DNA of 64,000 nucleotides from positions 372,001 to 436,000 of the forward strand of contig JAPDPX010000007.1 in NCBI GenBank assembly GCA_034506255.1. Reading direction: 5' to 3'. Shown piece after piece: positions 1 through 9,288 of this stretch. The notes under the pieces are model-generated. The model was not told where the DNA came from. It saw only the letters and a program-made list of their open reading frames with translations, and did no database searches. Each line of letters starts with the position of its first letter. The stretch's first letter is position 1. Source of the stretch: a candidate division KSB1 bacterium (GTDB lineage Bacteria > Zhuqueibacterota > Zhuqueibacteria > Zhuqueibacterales > Zhuqueibacteraceae). A program made the translations under genes and the position numbers.

Positions 1-2361
1 GGCGGGCGCAGCGACAAAGGGCGTGTTTTGAATCGGATATTTGCGCCAGTCCTTGTAATCGAAGTGCCACCATTCGAATTCATAGACTTGGAAGCCCTGT
101 TCTTCCATGGCCCGGCGGAGCAATTCCCGGTGCCAGCGCTGGGCACTGGTGCCGCCGGGATAGTCGGGATGGGCACGCACCGAAAATTCATCGTAGCCGC
201 TCACCATCTCCACGGGTTTGCCGGAGGCCAGCTCGTAGAGCGTCAGATCGACGGCGCAGCCGCGATTGTGACGCGAACCGCGCGCCGGGTCGGCAACATA
301 GATCTTCTTGTCCGCCGGGGTGGCTTCCCAAAACATTTTGGTGACGAACCACGGCCGGTAGGCATCGTGGATCAACAGACCGTAGCCCCTGGCCTGCAGG
401 CTGCGATGCGCAGCCAGCAATGCCAACGCTGCGGGCCGCTGCAGCAAGGCACGGGCGTGATCATAGAAAACCGTGCCCATGAAATTGTTGGTTGTGGCGT
501 AGCGTATGTCGAACTTGATGGTGGAATCGAGCGTGGCGAGATCGACCAGATCCGGCGGGAGGAATTCGCCATGTTCAACCGGTGGCGATGCGGCCAGCGC
601 CAGTTCACGCAATTCCGCCACCGGCCGGAGCGGTGTCAAGCGGAAGGTCGCCCCGCTTTCCACGCCGAGCTCGCGGCGTTTGAACAGTATGCCGGCAGCT
701 TCCACGGCGAGGGCACGGCCGTCGCCGGCACGCTGGAACACGAGTTTTTCACCATGATAGAGGCCATAGTCGGGAAAGGCAAACACCCCGGGTGCGATCT
801 CGGTGAGCGGATAGGAGAAAAACCATTCGATCAAGGCGTGCAGGCGGCCATGGCGTTCGAGGAGGTAGAGCGTGTTGTGATCCCAGCCATATTCACCGAT
901 CAGGCCCAGCCATCTTTCCGGCGCGGGTGGCGGCGGCACTTCCGGCAGGCGGCGGAAAAAGCGGTCGCCCAGCCGCAGCGTGTCGCGCCCCACCGGCAGC
1001 AGGCGTGTGCCGAAAGCCAGGTTGCCATCGGTGATCAGGGTATCGCCCAGCGCCCGCAGCGGCGCACACACGGTGCCGCGCCACAGCAACAATTGGCCGC
1101 GGCGCGCCAGCAACTCGAGGCGTTCTTCGCCGGCGGCATAAATCCCGGCGAGCTGCCGGATGCGCAGCGAATCGAGCGGCTGCGTGAAAACGAATGCCGG
1201 CAGCGGCTGCCGGGCACGCCGGGCGAGCATGAGGCGATGGGCGTGGCTGACGATGCGGTCGATGACGGTATTGGCACAATCGCGCGTGGTCACGGCGACC
1301 ACACCAAGTTTGTCATCGGGCAACGCGCTCACTTGTGTCGCAAAACCATAGAGCACACCATCATGGCTGACGCGACGATGACCGGCGAGCTCACTCACGA
1401 AAAAGCCCAGTCCGAAGCCATATTTGGTGCCGGCCGGCACGAACTGCGGGGTGAACATCAGCTCGAGAGTTTCAGGCTTGAGAAGCTGCCGCCGGCCGGC
1501 GCGGCCGCGATTGAACAACACTTTCAGGAAATGCGCCAGATCGGTGACACTGGTGTAGAGATTGGCAGCCGGAATCAGACCGAGCTCGAAAGTCGGCGCG
1601 GGGAATTTGCGCTCGTCATACCCCCACATCCAGGCTTTGGCGAGGTGCGGGATGACACGGGCATCGGGTGTGAAGGAAGTGCGCCGCAATCCCATCGGCT
1701 GCAACACCGCCCGCTGCAGGTAAGCCGCAAACGGCTCGCCCTGCAGGCGCTCGAGCAAATAACCAACCACCGAGATGCCGGCATTGGAATACTTCGTGCG
1801 CGTTCCCGGTTCATAGACCAGCTCGGTGGCATTCAAGCTCTGCACCGTGGCCGCCAGCGTTGGTTCAGAGGGATCGAAGTAGCTGCCCACTGGCGGCTCG
1901 CGCACCAAACCTGCGCGGTGCGCCATGAGCTGCCGCAGAGTAATGGGGCGATTGAAGGGGTTGCGGGGCTGAAATTCCGGCAGGTAGGTGTTCAATGGTG
2001 CGTCGAGATCGAGACGGCCGGCTTCAACCAGTTGCATGACAGCAATAGCGGTGAACAATTTTGACACCGAGCCGACCCGAAACACCGTTTCGGCGGTCGC
2101 CGGAATCTTGCGATCGGGGTCGGCCCAGCCGAAGCCGCGCGCCCAAACAATCTCCTGATCATCGACCAGGGCAATGGCAAGCGCCGGCAACTCCTTTTCA
2201 GCCATTTCATGCAGGATGATGTGCTCGAGTTGGGTGGCAAGGGCGAGATAATCGGAACGGGGTGCAATATGGCCGGCGGCCGCAACCCGGAGGGGCGCGG
2301 CAAAGAGAAGAAAAATAACCGGAGAGAACCACAAGCGCCACATTCGTGCTGCACAGGCCAT
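1..2361 (-). CDS. Serine beta-lactamase-like hydrolase fused to D-alanyl-D-alanine dipeptidase (partial, 3' end off window)
   Basis: The frame is open from an ATG at 2361 to the window edge (787 codons, no stop seen). A signal peptide is visible (hydrophobic stretch near residues 12-29, ending AAA). The first domain is a class C beta-lactamase/DD-peptidase fold with SVSK at 98-101 (Ser98 and Lys101 of the SxxK motif), a later KYSN tyrosine motif and an SHDG segment in place of KTG. The C-terminal domain is VanX/DdpX-like: SRHNRGCAVD gives the His and Asp zinc ligands and EWWHF near the visible end gives the Glu/His pair. Both parts would act on D-Ala-D-Ala-type substrates outside the cytoplasm, so a peptidoglycan recycling or trimming role is inferred. 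A GAGGAAGG ribosome site precedes the ATG. Transcribed divergently from the M2 peptidase. Confidence 0.85.
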   Translation of the reverse strand, partial: MACAARMWRLWFSPVIFLLFAAPLRVAAAGHIAPRSDYLALATQLEHIILHEMAEKELPALAIALVDDQEIVWARGFGWADPDRKIPATAETVFRVGSVSKLFTAIAVMQLVEAGRLDLDAPLNTYLPEFQPRNPFNRPITLRQLMAHRAGLVREPPVGSYFDPSEPTLAATVQSLNATELVYEPGTRTKYSNAGISVVGYLLERLQGEPFAAYLQRAVLQPMGLRRTSFTPDARVIPHLAKAWMWGYDERKFPAPTFELGLIPAANLYTSVTDLAHFLKVLFNRGRAGRRQLLKPETLELMFTPQFVPAGTKYGFGLGFFVSELAGHRRVSHDGVLYGFATQVSALPDDKLGVVAVTTRDCANTVIDRIVSHAHRLMLARRARQPLPAFVFTQPLDSLRIRQLAGIYAAGEERLELLARRGQLLLWRGTVCAPLRALGDTLITDGNLAFGTRLLPVGRDTLRLGDRFFRRLPEVPPPPAPERWLGLIGEYGWDHNTLYLLERHGRLHALIEWFFSYPLTEIAPGVFAFPDYGLYHGEKLVFQRAGDGRALAVEAAGILFKRRELGVESGATFRLTPLRPVAELRELALAASPPVEHGEFLPPDLVDLATLDSTIKFDIRYATTNNFMGTVFYDHARALLQRPAALALLAAHRSLQARGYGLLIHDAYRPWFVTKMFWEATPADKKIYVADPARGSRHNRGCAVDLTLYELASGKPVEMVSGYDEFSVRAHPDYPGGTSAQRWHRELLRRAMEEQGFQVYEFEWWHFDYKDWRKYPIQNTPFVAAPA

Positions 2362-2478
2362 TACGCTTTCCTTCCTCACGCTGGTTCGACATCAAATTCG
2401 ACATGCAAACTAACACGGACGCTTTCAAAAGCAAGAAAATTGTTGTGGCGATTGGCCGCACGCTGCCGGCCGTTGCTC

Positions 2479-2507
2479 TTGACATTCGGACGCCGATTGT
2501 CCATCTT
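2479..2507 (+). promoter_or_regulatory. Possible sigma70-type promoter for the M2 peptidase
   Basis: A perfect TTGACA at 2479-2484 is followed 17 bases later by CATCTT at 2502-2507, a weak -10 match. It lies 44 bases upstream of the peptidase ATG in the divergent intergenic region. The -35 is seen directly; promoter function is inferred. Confidence 0.3.
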
Positions 2508-2550
2508 GTTGCAGGTTCATGAGACGTATTCATTCAAGCGAAAGGGAACG

Positions 2551-4350
2551 ATGATGAGACCCCACCTCTGGATGGCCGGCGGACTGCTGCTGCTGGCCGC
2601 CTGCACACCTTCCCCACAGGCGCTGCAATCCCAGGCACAGGCATTTCTCGATGGCTATACGGCAAAGTTCAAGGAGCTGTCCTATGCTGCCGCGCTGGCG
2701 GAATGGGCTTCGAACACCAAAATCGTCGAAGGCGACACCACCAATGCGCACAACACGCGCAAGGCCAACGAGGCCCTGGCCGCCTTCACGGGCAGTGTGG
2801 ACAACATCGAAAAAGCGCGCCGGTTTTTGCAGGAGCGTGACAAGCTGACACCGCTGCAGGTCAAACAACTGCAAATCATCCTCTACAAAGCCGCCGACAA
2901 GCCACAGACCGTGGCCGACATCGTCAAAGCGCGCATCGCCGCGGAAACCGCACAGACCGAAAAGCTCTACGGTTTCTCTTTTCAAATCGCCGGCAAGCCG
3001 GTGACCACCAACGAAATCGACAACATTTTGAAAACCGCCACCGATCTGCAACAGCGGCGGGCGGCCTGGGAGGCCTCCAAGGAGGTCGGCAGACAGCTCA
3101 AGGACGGCCTGGCGAGGCTGCAGCGCCTGCGCAACCAGACGGTGCAAGCTCTGGGATACAGCGATTATTTCAGCTATCAGGTGTCGGATTACGGCATGAC
3201 GGTGGACGAGATGATGGCGCTGATGGACGAGCTGGTGCGCGAGCTGCGGCCGCTCTATCGCGAGCTGCACACCTATGCGCGGTATGAGTTGGCGCGCCGC
3301 TACCAAACCAGCGTGCCGGAGAAGCTGCCGGCACACTGGCTGCCCAACCGCTGGGCGCAGGATTGGAGCGCGATGATCAACCTCGCCGGCTTCGATCTCG
3401 ACGCCGCGCTCAAAGACAAGTCCGCGGAATGGATCGTGCAGCAGGCGGAGGATTTTTATGTGAGCCTGGGTTTCGACAAAATGCCGGCAAGTTTTTGGGA
3501 AAAGTCCTCGCTCTATCCCCTGCCGGCGGACGCACCTTACAAGAAAAACAATCACGCCTCGGCCTGGCACCTCGATCTCGAACACGACATTCGCGCGTTG
3601 ATGAGCATCGAACCCAACGCCGAGTGGTATGAAACCACGCATCACGAACTGGGCCACATCTATTACTTCCTGAGCTACACCAACGACCAGGTGCCGCCGC
3701 TGCTGCGCGAGGGTGCCAACCGCGCCTGTCATGAAGCCCTCGGCAGCCTGATGGGACTGGCTTCGATGCAGCGCCCCTTCCTGCAGAGCCGCGGGCTGCT
3801 GCCGGCACAGGCGCAAAGCGATGACATGCAGGCGCTGCTCAAGGAAGCGCTGAATTTCGTTGTCTTCATCCCCTTCTCCGCCGGCACCATGTCACATTTC
3901 GAGTATGAGCTGTATGCCGGGAATCTGCCGCAGGAGGAATACAACCGGCGCTGGTGGGAGCTGGTGGAAAAATACCAGGGCGTCGTGCCGCCCGGCCCGC
4001 GCGGCGAGGATTACTGTGATGCCGCCACCAAAACCCACATCAACGATGATGCCGCCCAGTATTACGACTACGCCCTGTCCTTCATCCTGCTTTATCAACT
4101 GCACGATCACATTGCCACCAAAATTTTGGGGCAGGATCCGCACGCGACGAATTATTACGGCAACCGCGAGGTGGGGAAATTTCTGGCGGATATCATGCGG
4201 CCCGGCGCCAGCCGCGACTGGCGGGAGATGTTGCGCGAGAAAACCGGCGAGGACTTGAGCGCGCAGGCCATGCTGCGTTATTTCGCGCCGCTGCGGGATT
4301 ATTTGGAAAAGGAAAACGCCGGCCGCAAACACACGCTGCCGGACATCTGA
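2551..4350 (+). CDS. M2 family peptidyl-dipeptidase A (ACE-like), lipoprotein
   Basis: Encodes 599 residues, the usual length for a single-domain M2 metallopeptidase. The N-terminus (MMRPHLWMAGG, then LLLLAAC) is a lipoprotein signal with the lipidated Cys in the AAC lipobox. The zinc motif HELGH lies at 365-369, with the downstream Glu ligand expected in the REGANRACHEALG segment that follows. The enzyme should release dipeptides from peptide C-termini in the periplasm or at an outer-membrane surface. The open frame extends upstream to 2209, but the ATG at 2551 is chosen because it directly starts the lipoprotein signal and follows an AAAGGGA ribosome site. Codon use matches the neighbours. 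No partner gene lies downstream; the next gene is convergent. Confidence 0.93.
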   Translation: MMRPHLWMAGGLLLLAACTPSPQALQSQAQAFLDGYTAKFKELSYAAALAEWASNTKIVEGDTTNAHNTRKANEALAAFTGSVDNIEKARRFLQERDKLTPLQVKQLQIILYKAADKPQTVADIVKARIAAETAQTEKLYGFSFQIAGKPVTTNEIDNILKTATDLQQRRAAWEASKEVGRQLKDGLARLQRLRNQTVQALGYSDYFSYQVSDYGMTVDEMMALMDELVRELRPLYRELHTYARYELARRYQTSVPEKLPAHWLPNRWAQDWSAMINLAGFDLDAALKDKSAEWIVQQAEDFYVSLGFDKMPASFWEKSSLYPLPADAPYKKNNHASAWHLDLEHDIRALMSIEPNAEWYETTHHELGHIYYFLSYTNDQVPPLLREGANRACHEALGSLMGLASMQRPFLQSRGLLPAQAQSDDMQALLKEALNFVVFIPFSAGTMSHFEYELYAGNLPQEEYNRRWWELVEKYQGVVPPGPRGEDYCDAATKTHINDDAAQYYDYALSFILLYQLHDHIATKILGQDPHATNYYGNREVGKFLADIMRPGASRDWREMLREKTGEDLSAQAMLRYFAPLRDYLEKENAGRKHTLPDI

Positions 4351-4504
4351 GGTTCCATGCTGCAGATGCAATGCGGCATTCTGCTCCCCGATCCCTGATC
4401 ACTGCAGGCTGGTTGCCGGTGCTACATGCCGGTGGCACGCTGGCCGGCAGCCAGCCTGCTTTTACACCCTAATGCCCGCTGGCGTGTGGGAGGCGCAGCG
4501 CAAA

Positions 4505-4556
4505 CATTTTGTCTACAGGACGGAAGGTCTGCGCTGTTGCACACGTTACCGAGTGA
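4505..4556. repeat. Degenerate copy of dispersed repeat family A
   Basis: The stretch contains TCTACAGGACGGAAGGTCTG followed by CGCTGTTGCACACGTTAC. It resembles the second hairpin of family A (GCAGACAAGATGTCTGC) and the trailing CACGT-AC motif shared with copies near 53500 and 59840. It fills the gap between two convergent genes. Confidence 0.45.
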
Positions 4557-4561
4557 TGACT

Positions 4562-5818
4562 TTACGCCAGATCCTGCAGGACGGCCAACAGGCGGTCGAT
4601 CTCTTCTTCCGTGTTGTAGTGTACCAGGCCGATGCGCACCACCCCGCCGCTGTTTTCAAAGCCCAACCGCTTGATCACCTCGAACGCATAGAAATCGCCA
4701 TCCCACACATAGATGTTTTCCGCACCCAGCCGTTCGGCCGCGGCACGCGGCGGATGTTTCTCCAGGCGCAGCGCCACCGTCGGCGTGCGTTGGGAATACC
4801 GGGCGGGATCCGTGATACCGAACACGCGCACTCCCGGGATCGCCAGCAGGCCGGTGATGAGTTTCTGCGCAAGTCGGCGTTCATATTGCTGCACCGCGAT
4901 CATTGCCGCCTTCAAATCACGCCTTCGGCCCTGCCAGCGTGCGGCCTCCGCCGTGGCGCCCGTCTGCCGCCCGAGCTGCGCCAGATATTCGATGGCCGCC
5001 ACGGTTCCCGCCAACCCCTCGTGATTGAGGGTGCCGGTTTCGAATTTGTACGGCGGGGTCGGTTCCTGCGGCCGGACTTTGTAGGCGGGCAGCCGCTCCA
5101 TTGCCTCAAACTTGCCGTAGAGCACGCCGACATGCGGCCCGAAAAATTTGTAAACGGAGCATGCCAGGAAATCACAGTCCAGAGCCTGCACGTCGATCGG
5201 GCCGTGCGGCGCGAAGTGCACGGCATCGACATAAACCATCGCTCCCGCCGCATGCGCCCGGGCAATGATGCGGGCGACATCATTGATGGTGCCCACGGCG
5301 TTGGAAGCATAGCCCACGGCGACCAGCCTGGTGCGCGGCGAGAGCAGTGCTTCGAGCTGCTCATCGGCGAGGGTGCAGTCTTCGGGGTGGAAATCGAGAA
5401 ATTTGATCGTCACGCCCTGTTCGGCCAGAGCCAGCCAGGGCGCGACATTGGCGTCGTGATCCAAACGGGTGAGGAGGATTTCGTCACCGGGTTTGAACAT
5501 GCGGCCGAGACTGCGGCTGACATGAAAGGTGAGTGAGGTCATGTTCGCGCCGAAGGCGATGTTCTCGGGCGAAGGGGCATTGAGAAAATCGGCCAGGGCG
5601 GTGCGCGCGGCCAGAATCGTCTCGTCGGTGGCACGGCTGGTGGCAAACGCGCCGTGGGTGTTGGCGTATTTGTGCACGAAATGTTCGGCCATCGCCGCGA
5701 TGACGGACTGTGGCACCTGGGTGCCGCCCGGGCCGTCGAAGTAGATCGCGGGCCGGCCGGCAGTGTCGCGCAATTGCAGCGCGGGGAAGAGCGAACGGGC
5801 AGCCAGGAAAGCGTTCAT
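4562..5818 (-). CDS. Class V PLP-dependent aminotransferase, cysteine-desulfurase-like
   Basis: A 418-residue fold-type I PLP enzyme. Visible marks are YFDGPGGTQVP near the N-terminus, the THGAF-TSRATDE segment, an Asp in YVDAVHFAPH and the PLP lysine in SVYKFFGPHVG. This resembles the cysteine desulfurase-like subfamily (VC1184 type) rather than true IscS or SufS, and no sulfur-assembly genes are adjacent, so the substrate is unknown. The ATG at 5818 begins MNAFLAARSLF. The upstream 65 codons of open frame are excluded because they are translated family A repeat (ADILSAGRLKAC). Confidence 0.85.
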   Translation of the reverse strand: MNAFLAARSLFPALQLRDTAGRPAIYFDGPGGTQVPQSVIAAMAEHFVHKYANTHGAFATSRATDETILAARTALADFLNAPSPENIAFGANMTSLTFHVSRSLGRMFKPGDEILLTRLDHDANVAPWLALAEQGVTIKFLDFHPEDCTLADEQLEALLSPRTRLVAVGYASNAVGTINDVARIIARAHAAGAMVYVDAVHFAPHGPIDVQALDCDFLACSVYKFFGPHVGVLYGKFEAMERLPAYKVRPQEPTPPYKFETGTLNHEGLAGTVAAIEYLAQLGRQTGATAEAARWQGRRRDLKAAMIAVQQYERRLAQKLITGLLAIPGVRVFGITDPARYSQRTPTVALRLEKHPPRAAAERLGAENIYVWDGDFYAFEVIKRLGFENSGGVVRIGLVHYNTEEEIDRLLAVLQDLA

Positions 5819-5910
5819 CGGAAGCCTTGTCGTTTGAGTTGCATTTGATCGAGATTTCACTCCGCAGAAACGATCACGCCGCGAAGGGATCTGAAACCGT
5901 GAGGACACCA

Positions 5911-5979
5911 TGGCGCAAGCTTTCAGCCTGCCGGCGGACAGGATGTCGGCGCTGCGTTTTCGTCGCGATGGGTGGCCAC
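5911..5979 (+). repeat. Dispersed repeat family A, well-preserved copy
   Basis: GCGCAAGCTTTCAGCCTGCC is followed by GGCGGACAGGATGTCGGCGC and then a GATGGGTG tail. It matches the copy at 43403-43471 over about 60 bases. It sits in the 307-base gap between two minus-strand genes; nothing else is recognised there. Confidence 0.75.
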
Positions 5980-6125
5980 AGGGGCATGGCAAATGCCCCT
6001 GGACAACGATCACGCACGCGGAAGTTTTGGCGAACCGCCCGTCTGCGCGAATCCACGCTGCTTTTTATTCGCCTTGACGGGGTTTCCTGCGCAGTTGCCA
6101 GAATCGCTTGCAGCGAGTTGCCGCG

Positions 6126-7553
6126 TCAGCGGGCGGGCGCGTTTTCCAGCTCCTTCGCCGCCGTGGCAATCACCTCGAGCGCCTCCTCCACTTCGGCCTG
6201 ATGCGTGCGAAAGCTGAGCACACAGGCGCGCAACACGAATTCGCCGCGAAGCAGCGTGCTGGAGAGAAATAGCCTGCCGCTGCCGTTGATGTGCGCGAGC
6301 AGCCGCCGGTTGAATTCATTGATCCCGCCGCGCCGCGGGCGGTAGCGAAACGCCACCACCGAAAGCTCCGGCTCGACCAGGCATTCGAAGCCGGGCGTTT
6401 CCAAAAGGCGCTGATAGAGCCAGCGCGCCAGGCGCAGCTTCTCGGCGAGGTTTTCCCGAAACGCCTGCACGCCGAACAGCTTCAACGGCAGCCACACCTT
6501 CAATCCGCGAAACGACCGCGACAGCTCCGGCGAATAATCGGTAAAGTTGACCTCCCCGGGCGGGGTAAATTGATCCTGCATGTAGTCGGCGGTGAGCAGG
6601 TGGGCGCGGCGCAGCAATTCGCCCTCCTTCACCAGCAGGCTGCCGCAGCCGTATGGCACAAACAGACCCTTGTGCGGATCGAGTACCAGCGAATCCGACT
6701 GTTCAATGCCGGCGAGCTTGCGCCGGCCTTCCTCACACAGGTTGAAGAAGCCGCCATATGCGCCATCGATGTGATACCACAGTGAATATTTGCGGCTGAG
6801 CGCGGCAAGCTCTTCCAGCGGATCGATGGCGCCGGTGTTGGTTGTCCCGGCATTGCCAATCAGCAGAAACGGCTGCAAGCCGGCGGCGAGATCCGCCTGG
6901 ATCGCTGCCTCGAAAAGTTCCGGCACAGCGCGAAAACGGTGATCGACTTCGAGCAGCCGCAGATTGCGCTCCCGCAAGCCCGCCAGCCGTGCGCCTTTGA
7001 GCAATGAGTGGTGCGTTTGGGTCGAAGCATAAACAACACCTCGGCCGATTTCCTCGCCGAGCAAATGCTGGCGCGCGGTGACAATGGCACTGAAGCCCGC
7101 CAGTGAGCCGCCGCTGGTGAGAATGCCGCGCGCGCCGGCAGGGTAACCCATCCACTGCGCAAACCACTCCAGGACATTGGTCTCCAGCCGGGCAGCCGCG
7201 GGCGCGGCGAACCAGGCACCGACATAGCGATTGGTGGCTGCCGACAGCAAATCCGCGAGCGCGGAGGGAAACAGCCCGCCGCCGGGTATGTAGGCCAGAT
7301 AAGCGGGATGCGCCGCATTGATGGAAATCGGAATGACCTTTTCCATCAAAAAGGTGAGCAGTTCGTCAAAGGCTGTGCCGGTTTCCGGTGGTGCCTCACG
7401 CAAAGAGCGGGCGATTTCCACGGCATGAGCCAGATTGGCGCGCGGCGAGCCGGGCAGCGCAGCGATATGCTGTACCACGGCCCGCACACAGGCCTCGCCC
7501 ATGGCCTGCATCACCTCCGCCGGCAACTCCAAATTGGTGACCGGGGGTTGCAT
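6126..7553 (-). CDS. PLP-dependent group II decarboxylase (aromatic-L-amino-acid/tyrosine decarboxylase-like)
   Basis: A 475-residue member of the group II amino-acid decarboxylase family. Key features are NAAHPAYLAYIPGGG, an HIDGAYGGF segment carrying the Asp that contacts the PLP pyridine nitrogen, and the internal-aldimine lysine in LDPHKGLFVPYGCG. It should decarboxylate an aromatic or acidic amino acid in the cytosol; the motifs do not settle which. Length fits the family and the ATG at 7553 gives a natural N-terminus. The upstream gap is repeat-rich and no transporter or regulator lies nearby. Confidence 0.88.
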   Translation of the reverse strand: MQPPVTNLELPAEVMQAMGEACVRAVVQHIAALPGSPRANLAHAVEIARSLREAPPETGTAFDELLTFLMEKVIPISINAAHPAYLAYIPGGGLFPSALADLLSAATNRYVGAWFAAPAAARLETNVLEWFAQWMGYPAGARGILTSGGSLAGFSAIVTARQHLLGEEIGRGVVYASTQTHHSLLKGARLAGLRERNLRLLEVDHRFRAVPELFEAAIQADLAAGLQPFLLIGNAGTTNTGAIDPLEELAALSRKYSLWYHIDGAYGGFFNLCEEGRRKLAGIEQSDSLVLDPHKGLFVPYGCGSLLVKEGELLRRAHLLTADYMQDQFTPPGEVNFTDYSPELSRSFRGLKVWLPLKLFGVQAFRENLAEKLRLARWLYQRLLETPGFECLVEPELSVVAFRYRPRRGGINEFNRRLLAHINGSGRLFLSSTLLRGEFVLRACVLSFRTHQAEVEEALEVIATAAKELENAPAR

Positions 7554-7716
7554 TTATCCTGAAACCGTTGCGTCAAAAAAGATGCGGCTTGTGTGACTGA
7601 CGGTATTTAACTCATCCTCTCTGCCCTCCTTTTCTTGTGAGGAAAAGGGGGAGACAAGTTGGTTTTGAATTCAATTTCTCCGCTGACACCCCTGAAACTC
7701 CCCTCTCTATTTTTCA

Positions 7717-7850
7717 CCTGAATTTTGCACCCGGATTGATCCCCTCCATGAGAAACGCTGATTTGATCGCGACGCCCAAGCATCCAGGGGGTGAGGCATA
7801 AAAAAATTTTACCGGCCAACGTGCCGTCCACCCCGGCAGAAGTGGCCTGT
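7717..7850 (+). repeat. Dispersed repeat family B (about 130 bp)
   Basis: Begins CCTGAATTTTGCACCCGGAT and continues with GATCGCGACGCCC, a CATCC-GGGG-TG-GGCA segment, ACGTGCCGTC and AGTGGCCTGT. The same order of blocks is at 43941-44072 (reverse orientation) and 59886-60000. It lies within the 7554-8040 gap, which has no gene. Confidence 0.75.
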
Positions 7851-7965
7851 TTGGCCCTCCTCAAAAAACCACGCCTGATCATGAGCAATTCAACCGGCCA
7901 CTCATCCGGAGTCTGCATTTTGGGGGCGGGGCGCAGCTATAAACAGTTCGCTCCGCAAGCCGGCA
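7826..7965. repeat. Cluster of short inverted repeats, family C
   Basis: AGTGGCCTGTTTGGC at 7841 and its reverse-oriented partner CAACCGGCCACTCATCCGGA form arms of an inverted repeat enclosing the loop CTCAAAAAACCACGCCTGAT. A second reversed unit (TATAAACAGTTCGCTCCGC) follows near 7938. The 43690-43950 region carries the same modules. No coding potential is supported. Confidence 0.55.
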
Positions 7966-8040
7966 TGCGAAACTCAGGTTTCAAGAGAGGGGCCGGGGAT
8001 GAGTTCATGGGCTCCACCAATTCAATGCCACATGGTCGCG

Positions 8041-9219
8041 TTATTCCCTCCGCAAAACGTGACGATAAACGGCAACGAGGCGCCGTCCGATTTCCTCCCA
8101 GCAAAAGGGCAACACCTGCTGCCGGAGAAATTTTGCGTCCCATTGCTGCCGGCAGACGCGCTCCAATGCCTGCGCCAGAGCCTTTTCATCCTCCACCGGC
8201 ACCAGCAAACCAATGCGTTCATCAGTGAGAAGAGCCGGCGCCATGCCGGTCGCGGTGGCCACCACCGGTTTGCCGCATGCCAGCGCCTGCAGCAGGATCG
8301 CCGGCCCGCCTTCACTGCGGCTGGGAATCACCACGGCGTCTGCCGAATGGATCCATTGCGGGATGGTCTCCGGGGGTTGTGCACCCGCGAACCAAACCCG
8401 CGCCTCCAGGTTCAGCGCATGCGCCAGGTTTTGCAGGACCCGGGTTTCAGGACCGGCGCCCACCAGCACGAGCGCCAGAGCCCGGCTGGTCTGAGCCAGC
8501 GCACGCAACAACACATCAACCCCTTTCACAGGGTGATGATTCGCCACGCACAACAAAACGAACGCCGGGACAAATTGCCGCGGCCGCAACGGACGCGCGG
8601 CGGCGCCCGCCGGTTGGAAGGCATGACAATCCACCCCCTGCGGCATAACGACAACTTTTGCAGGTGCAACGCCTTCCGCCAGAATATCGGCGCGCATGCG
8701 GTCATTCAGCGCGAGAATGGCGTCTGCTGCGTGCAGCGCGGCGAGAAGCTTCGCGCGCTTGCGGCGCTCATGCCGCCAGAGGTTGATGTCCGAACCCTGC
8801 GCCGTCAACACCAGCGGCCGGCCAAATTGCTGCGCCAGCCGGCTGGCCACCCAGCCGCTGCGATAGGCCCAATGTGCATGAATCAAATCGAACTGCAGAC
8901 GCCACCGCTTGACCGCCGCCGTGGCGCGCCACAGGAACTCCAGTGGGGCGCAGCGTTCCCCCAGCACCGGCACATGATGCACACGCAGGCGCAGCAGCAC
9001 CCTGCCGGCCTCGTCATGCACCCCGCCGGCCGGCTGTGCCTGGCGCAGGTGGCGATAGCGTGGCAATGGCGGGTACCCAATCGCGGGGGTGATCACTGCC
9101 GCCGTCTGACAGCCATGCAAATGCAAAAGCTGTTCACGAACGAAAAGGCCTGCGTGCGGCTGCGCCGGATGCGGATAAAATTCCGACACGATCAGGACAC
9201 GAAGGTCGGCAGCATTCAT
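8041..9219 (-). CDS. Glycosyltransferase family 4 (GT-B)
   Basis: A 392-residue GT-B glycosyltransferase. The N-terminal Rossmann domain begins VLIVSEFYPHPAQPHAGLFV; an IHAHWAYRSG segment, QGSDIN, and the donor-site region PSRSEGGPAILLQALACGKPV with the EX7E-like pattern are visible. It should transfer a nucleotide-activated sugar to a lipid-linked oligosaccharide at the inner membrane. It is the last gene of the polysaccharide operon that starts with the Wzz-like gene. The ATG at 9219 is preferred over an upstream TTG two codons away. Sugar specificity cannot be read from the sequence. Confidence 0.88.
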   Translation of the reverse strand: MNAADLRVLIVSEFYPHPAQPHAGLFVREQLLHLHGCQTAAVITPAIGYPPLPRYRHLRQAQPAGGVHDEAGRVLLRLRVHHVPVLGERCAPLEFLWRATAAVKRWRLQFDLIHAHWAYRSGWVASRLAQQFGRPLVLTAQGSDINLWRHERRKRAKLLAALHAADAILALNDRMRADILAEGVAPAKVVVMPQGVDCHAFQPAGAAARPLRPRQFVPAFVLLCVANHHPVKGVDVLLRALAQTSRALALVLVGAGPETRVLQNLAHALNLEARVWFAGAQPPETIPQWIHSADAVVIPSRSEGGPAILLQALACGKPVVATATGMAPALLTDERIGLLVPVEDEKALAQALERVCRQQWDAKFLRQQVLPFCWEEIGRRLVAVYRHVLRRE

Positions 9220-9288
9220 GCGCAAAGGACGGACAAGACGTTGCGGCGGGCAGGCGCGCGCCGTCCAACCATCAGGCAGCTGGGGTGC

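Noticed and set aside
28-2064. 678-codon plus-strand open frame
   Set aside because: It is antisense to the hydrolase/dipeptidase gene, and its peptide has no domain pattern; high GC third positions open this frame.
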